A stretch of 7,171 nt of DNA, from contig URWH01000094.1 in assembly GCA_900551515.1 (NCBI GenBank), forward strand, positions 1 to 7,171, given 5' to 3'. The DNA is from an uncultured Porphyromonadaceae bacterium (lineage in GTDB: Bacteria; Bacteroidota; Bacteroidia; Bacteroidales; Muribaculaceae). How positions within the stretch are numbered: position 1 is the first letter of the stretch; every line of letters starts with the position of its first letter. The notes beneath the pieces were generated by a model, which was given only the letters and a program-made list of their open reading frames with translations, did not search any database and was not told where the DNA came from. Positions 6,396 to 7,171 of this stretch are shown here, in pieces. The position numbers were made by a program, and so were the translations under genes.

Positions 6396-7171
6396 ATGAG
6401 ACTTATCATCGAAAAGAATTACGAAAACGTATCCCAATGGGCAGCCAACTACGTAGCCGCCCGCATCAATGAGGCCAAACCGACAGCCGAACACCCCTTT
6501 GTTCTCGGATGCCCGACAGGCAGCAGCCCCTTAGGCATGTACCGCGCCCTCATCCGCCTCAACAAGGAAGGCAAAGTATCATTCCGCAATGTTGTCACCT
6601 TCAATATGGACGAATACTGCGGCATACCTCGCGACCACGAACAGAGCTACCACACCTTCATGTGGACCAACTTTTTCAACCAAATCGACATCCTCCCCGA
6701 GAACGTCAATATTCTCAACGGCAACGCCGAAGACCCCGTGGCCGAATGTCGTCGCTACGAAGAAAAGATTGCTTCCTACGGCGGCATCGATCTCTTCTTG
6801 GGCGGCGTAGGCCCCGACGGACATATCGCTTTCAACGAGCCGGGTTCTTCCCTTTCGTCACGCACCCGCCAGAAGACATTGACTACCGATACCATCATTG
6901 CCAACTCCCGTTTCTTTGACAACGACGTGAACAAGGTGCCCAAGACTGCCCTGACCGTCGGTGTCGGTACTGTGCTTAGCGCCCGCGAGGTAATGATTAT
7001 CGTAAACGGACACAACAAGGCACGTGCCCTCTATCATGCAGTCGAGGGTCCCGTGATGCAGATGTGGACTATCAGCGCCTTGCAGATGCACGAAAAGGGT
7101 ATCATCGTTTGTGACGATGCGGCCACCGAAGAATTGAAGGTGGGTACTTACCGCTACTTCAAGGATATTGA
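6396..7171 (+). CDS. nagB: Glucosamine-6-phosphate deaminase, 3' end cut by window
   Basis: NagB converts glucosamine-6-phosphate to fructose-6-phosphate and ammonia, the last step of amino-sugar catabolism into glycolysis. 258 codons are visible with no stop before the edge; the family is about 266-270 residues, so only a few residues are missing. Starting at ATG 6396 puts every key residue on E. coli NagB numbering without gaps. Asp72 lies in FNMDEY, and Asp141, His143 and Glu148 lie in [14 protein letters not shown]. The GlcNAc-6-phosphate allosteric-site residues Ser151, Arg158, Lys160, Thr161 and Tyr254 are also present, so allosteric activation is likely (inference). The phosphate loop [11 protein letters not shown] is at about 39-49. 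Lysine codons are AAG 10 to AAA 2, against 12 to 12 in trpS, which suggests high expression or a different compositional history. The 84-base gap after trpS has no promoter I can support. Confidence 0.97.
   Translation, partial: MRLIIEKNYENVSQWAANYVAARINEAKPTAEHPFVLGCPTGSSPLGMYRALIRLNKEGKVSFRNVVTFNMDEYCGIPRDHEQSYHTFMWTNFFNQIDILPENVNILNGNAEDPVAECRRYEEKIASYGGIDLFLGGVGPDGHIAFNEPGSSLSSRTRQKTLTTDTIIANSRFFDNDVNKVPKTALTVGVGTVLSAREVMIIVNGHNKARALYHAVEGPVMQMWTISALQMHEKGIIVCDDAATEELKVGTYRYFKDI

Overview
The window looks like chromosomal DNA from a GC-rich member of the Bacteroidales (Bacteroidota). Three things point there. The two divergent genes near 4.3 kb carry Bacteroidetes-type promoter boxes (TAnnTTTG, one with a TTTG box 19 bp upstream). 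Start codons lack strong Shine-Dalgarno sequences. The protein families are also typical of the group: a tricorn-like S41 protease, a DUF2027-Smr protein and an EFR1-type flavodoxin-ferredoxin. Family or genus cannot be fixed from the sequence alone.

Layout. (1) Positions 1-2854, plus strand: a tight three-gene cluster. It holds the C-terminal third of a tricorn-like protease (cut by the left edge), a DUF2027/Smr-domain protein, and an EFR1-like protein with two 4Fe-4S clusters. Each junction is a 4-base ATGA stop/start overlap, so the genes are probably co-transcribed and translationally coupled. (2) Positions 2838-4241, minus strand: a YitT-family membrane protein followed 9 bases later by a short Rossmann/SDR-like protein. 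The 3' end of the latter overlaps the 3' end of the EFR1 gene by 17 bases on the opposite strand. (3) Positions 4242-4416: an AT-rich divergent promoter region serving yitT (minus) and an outer-membrane beta-barrel gene (plus). (4) Positions 4417-7171, plus strand: the beta-barrel protein, tryptophanyl-tRNA synthetase (trpS), and glucosamine-6-phosphate deaminase (nagB, cut by the right edge after 258 codons).

The genes do not form one obvious pathway. TrpS is translation housekeeping and NagB feeds amino sugars into glycolysis. The barrel and YitT proteins are envelope proteins of unknown substrate. The left cluster combines peptide turnover, a putative nucleic-acid-acting Smr protein and a redox protein. 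No mobile element, CRISPR array, rRNA or tRNA gene was seen, and no intergenic gap exceeds 300 bases. I found no convincing wholly new system. The items most worth a second look are the coupled protease-Smr-EFR1 cluster, the half-length SDR-like protein tied to YitT, and the paired promoters.
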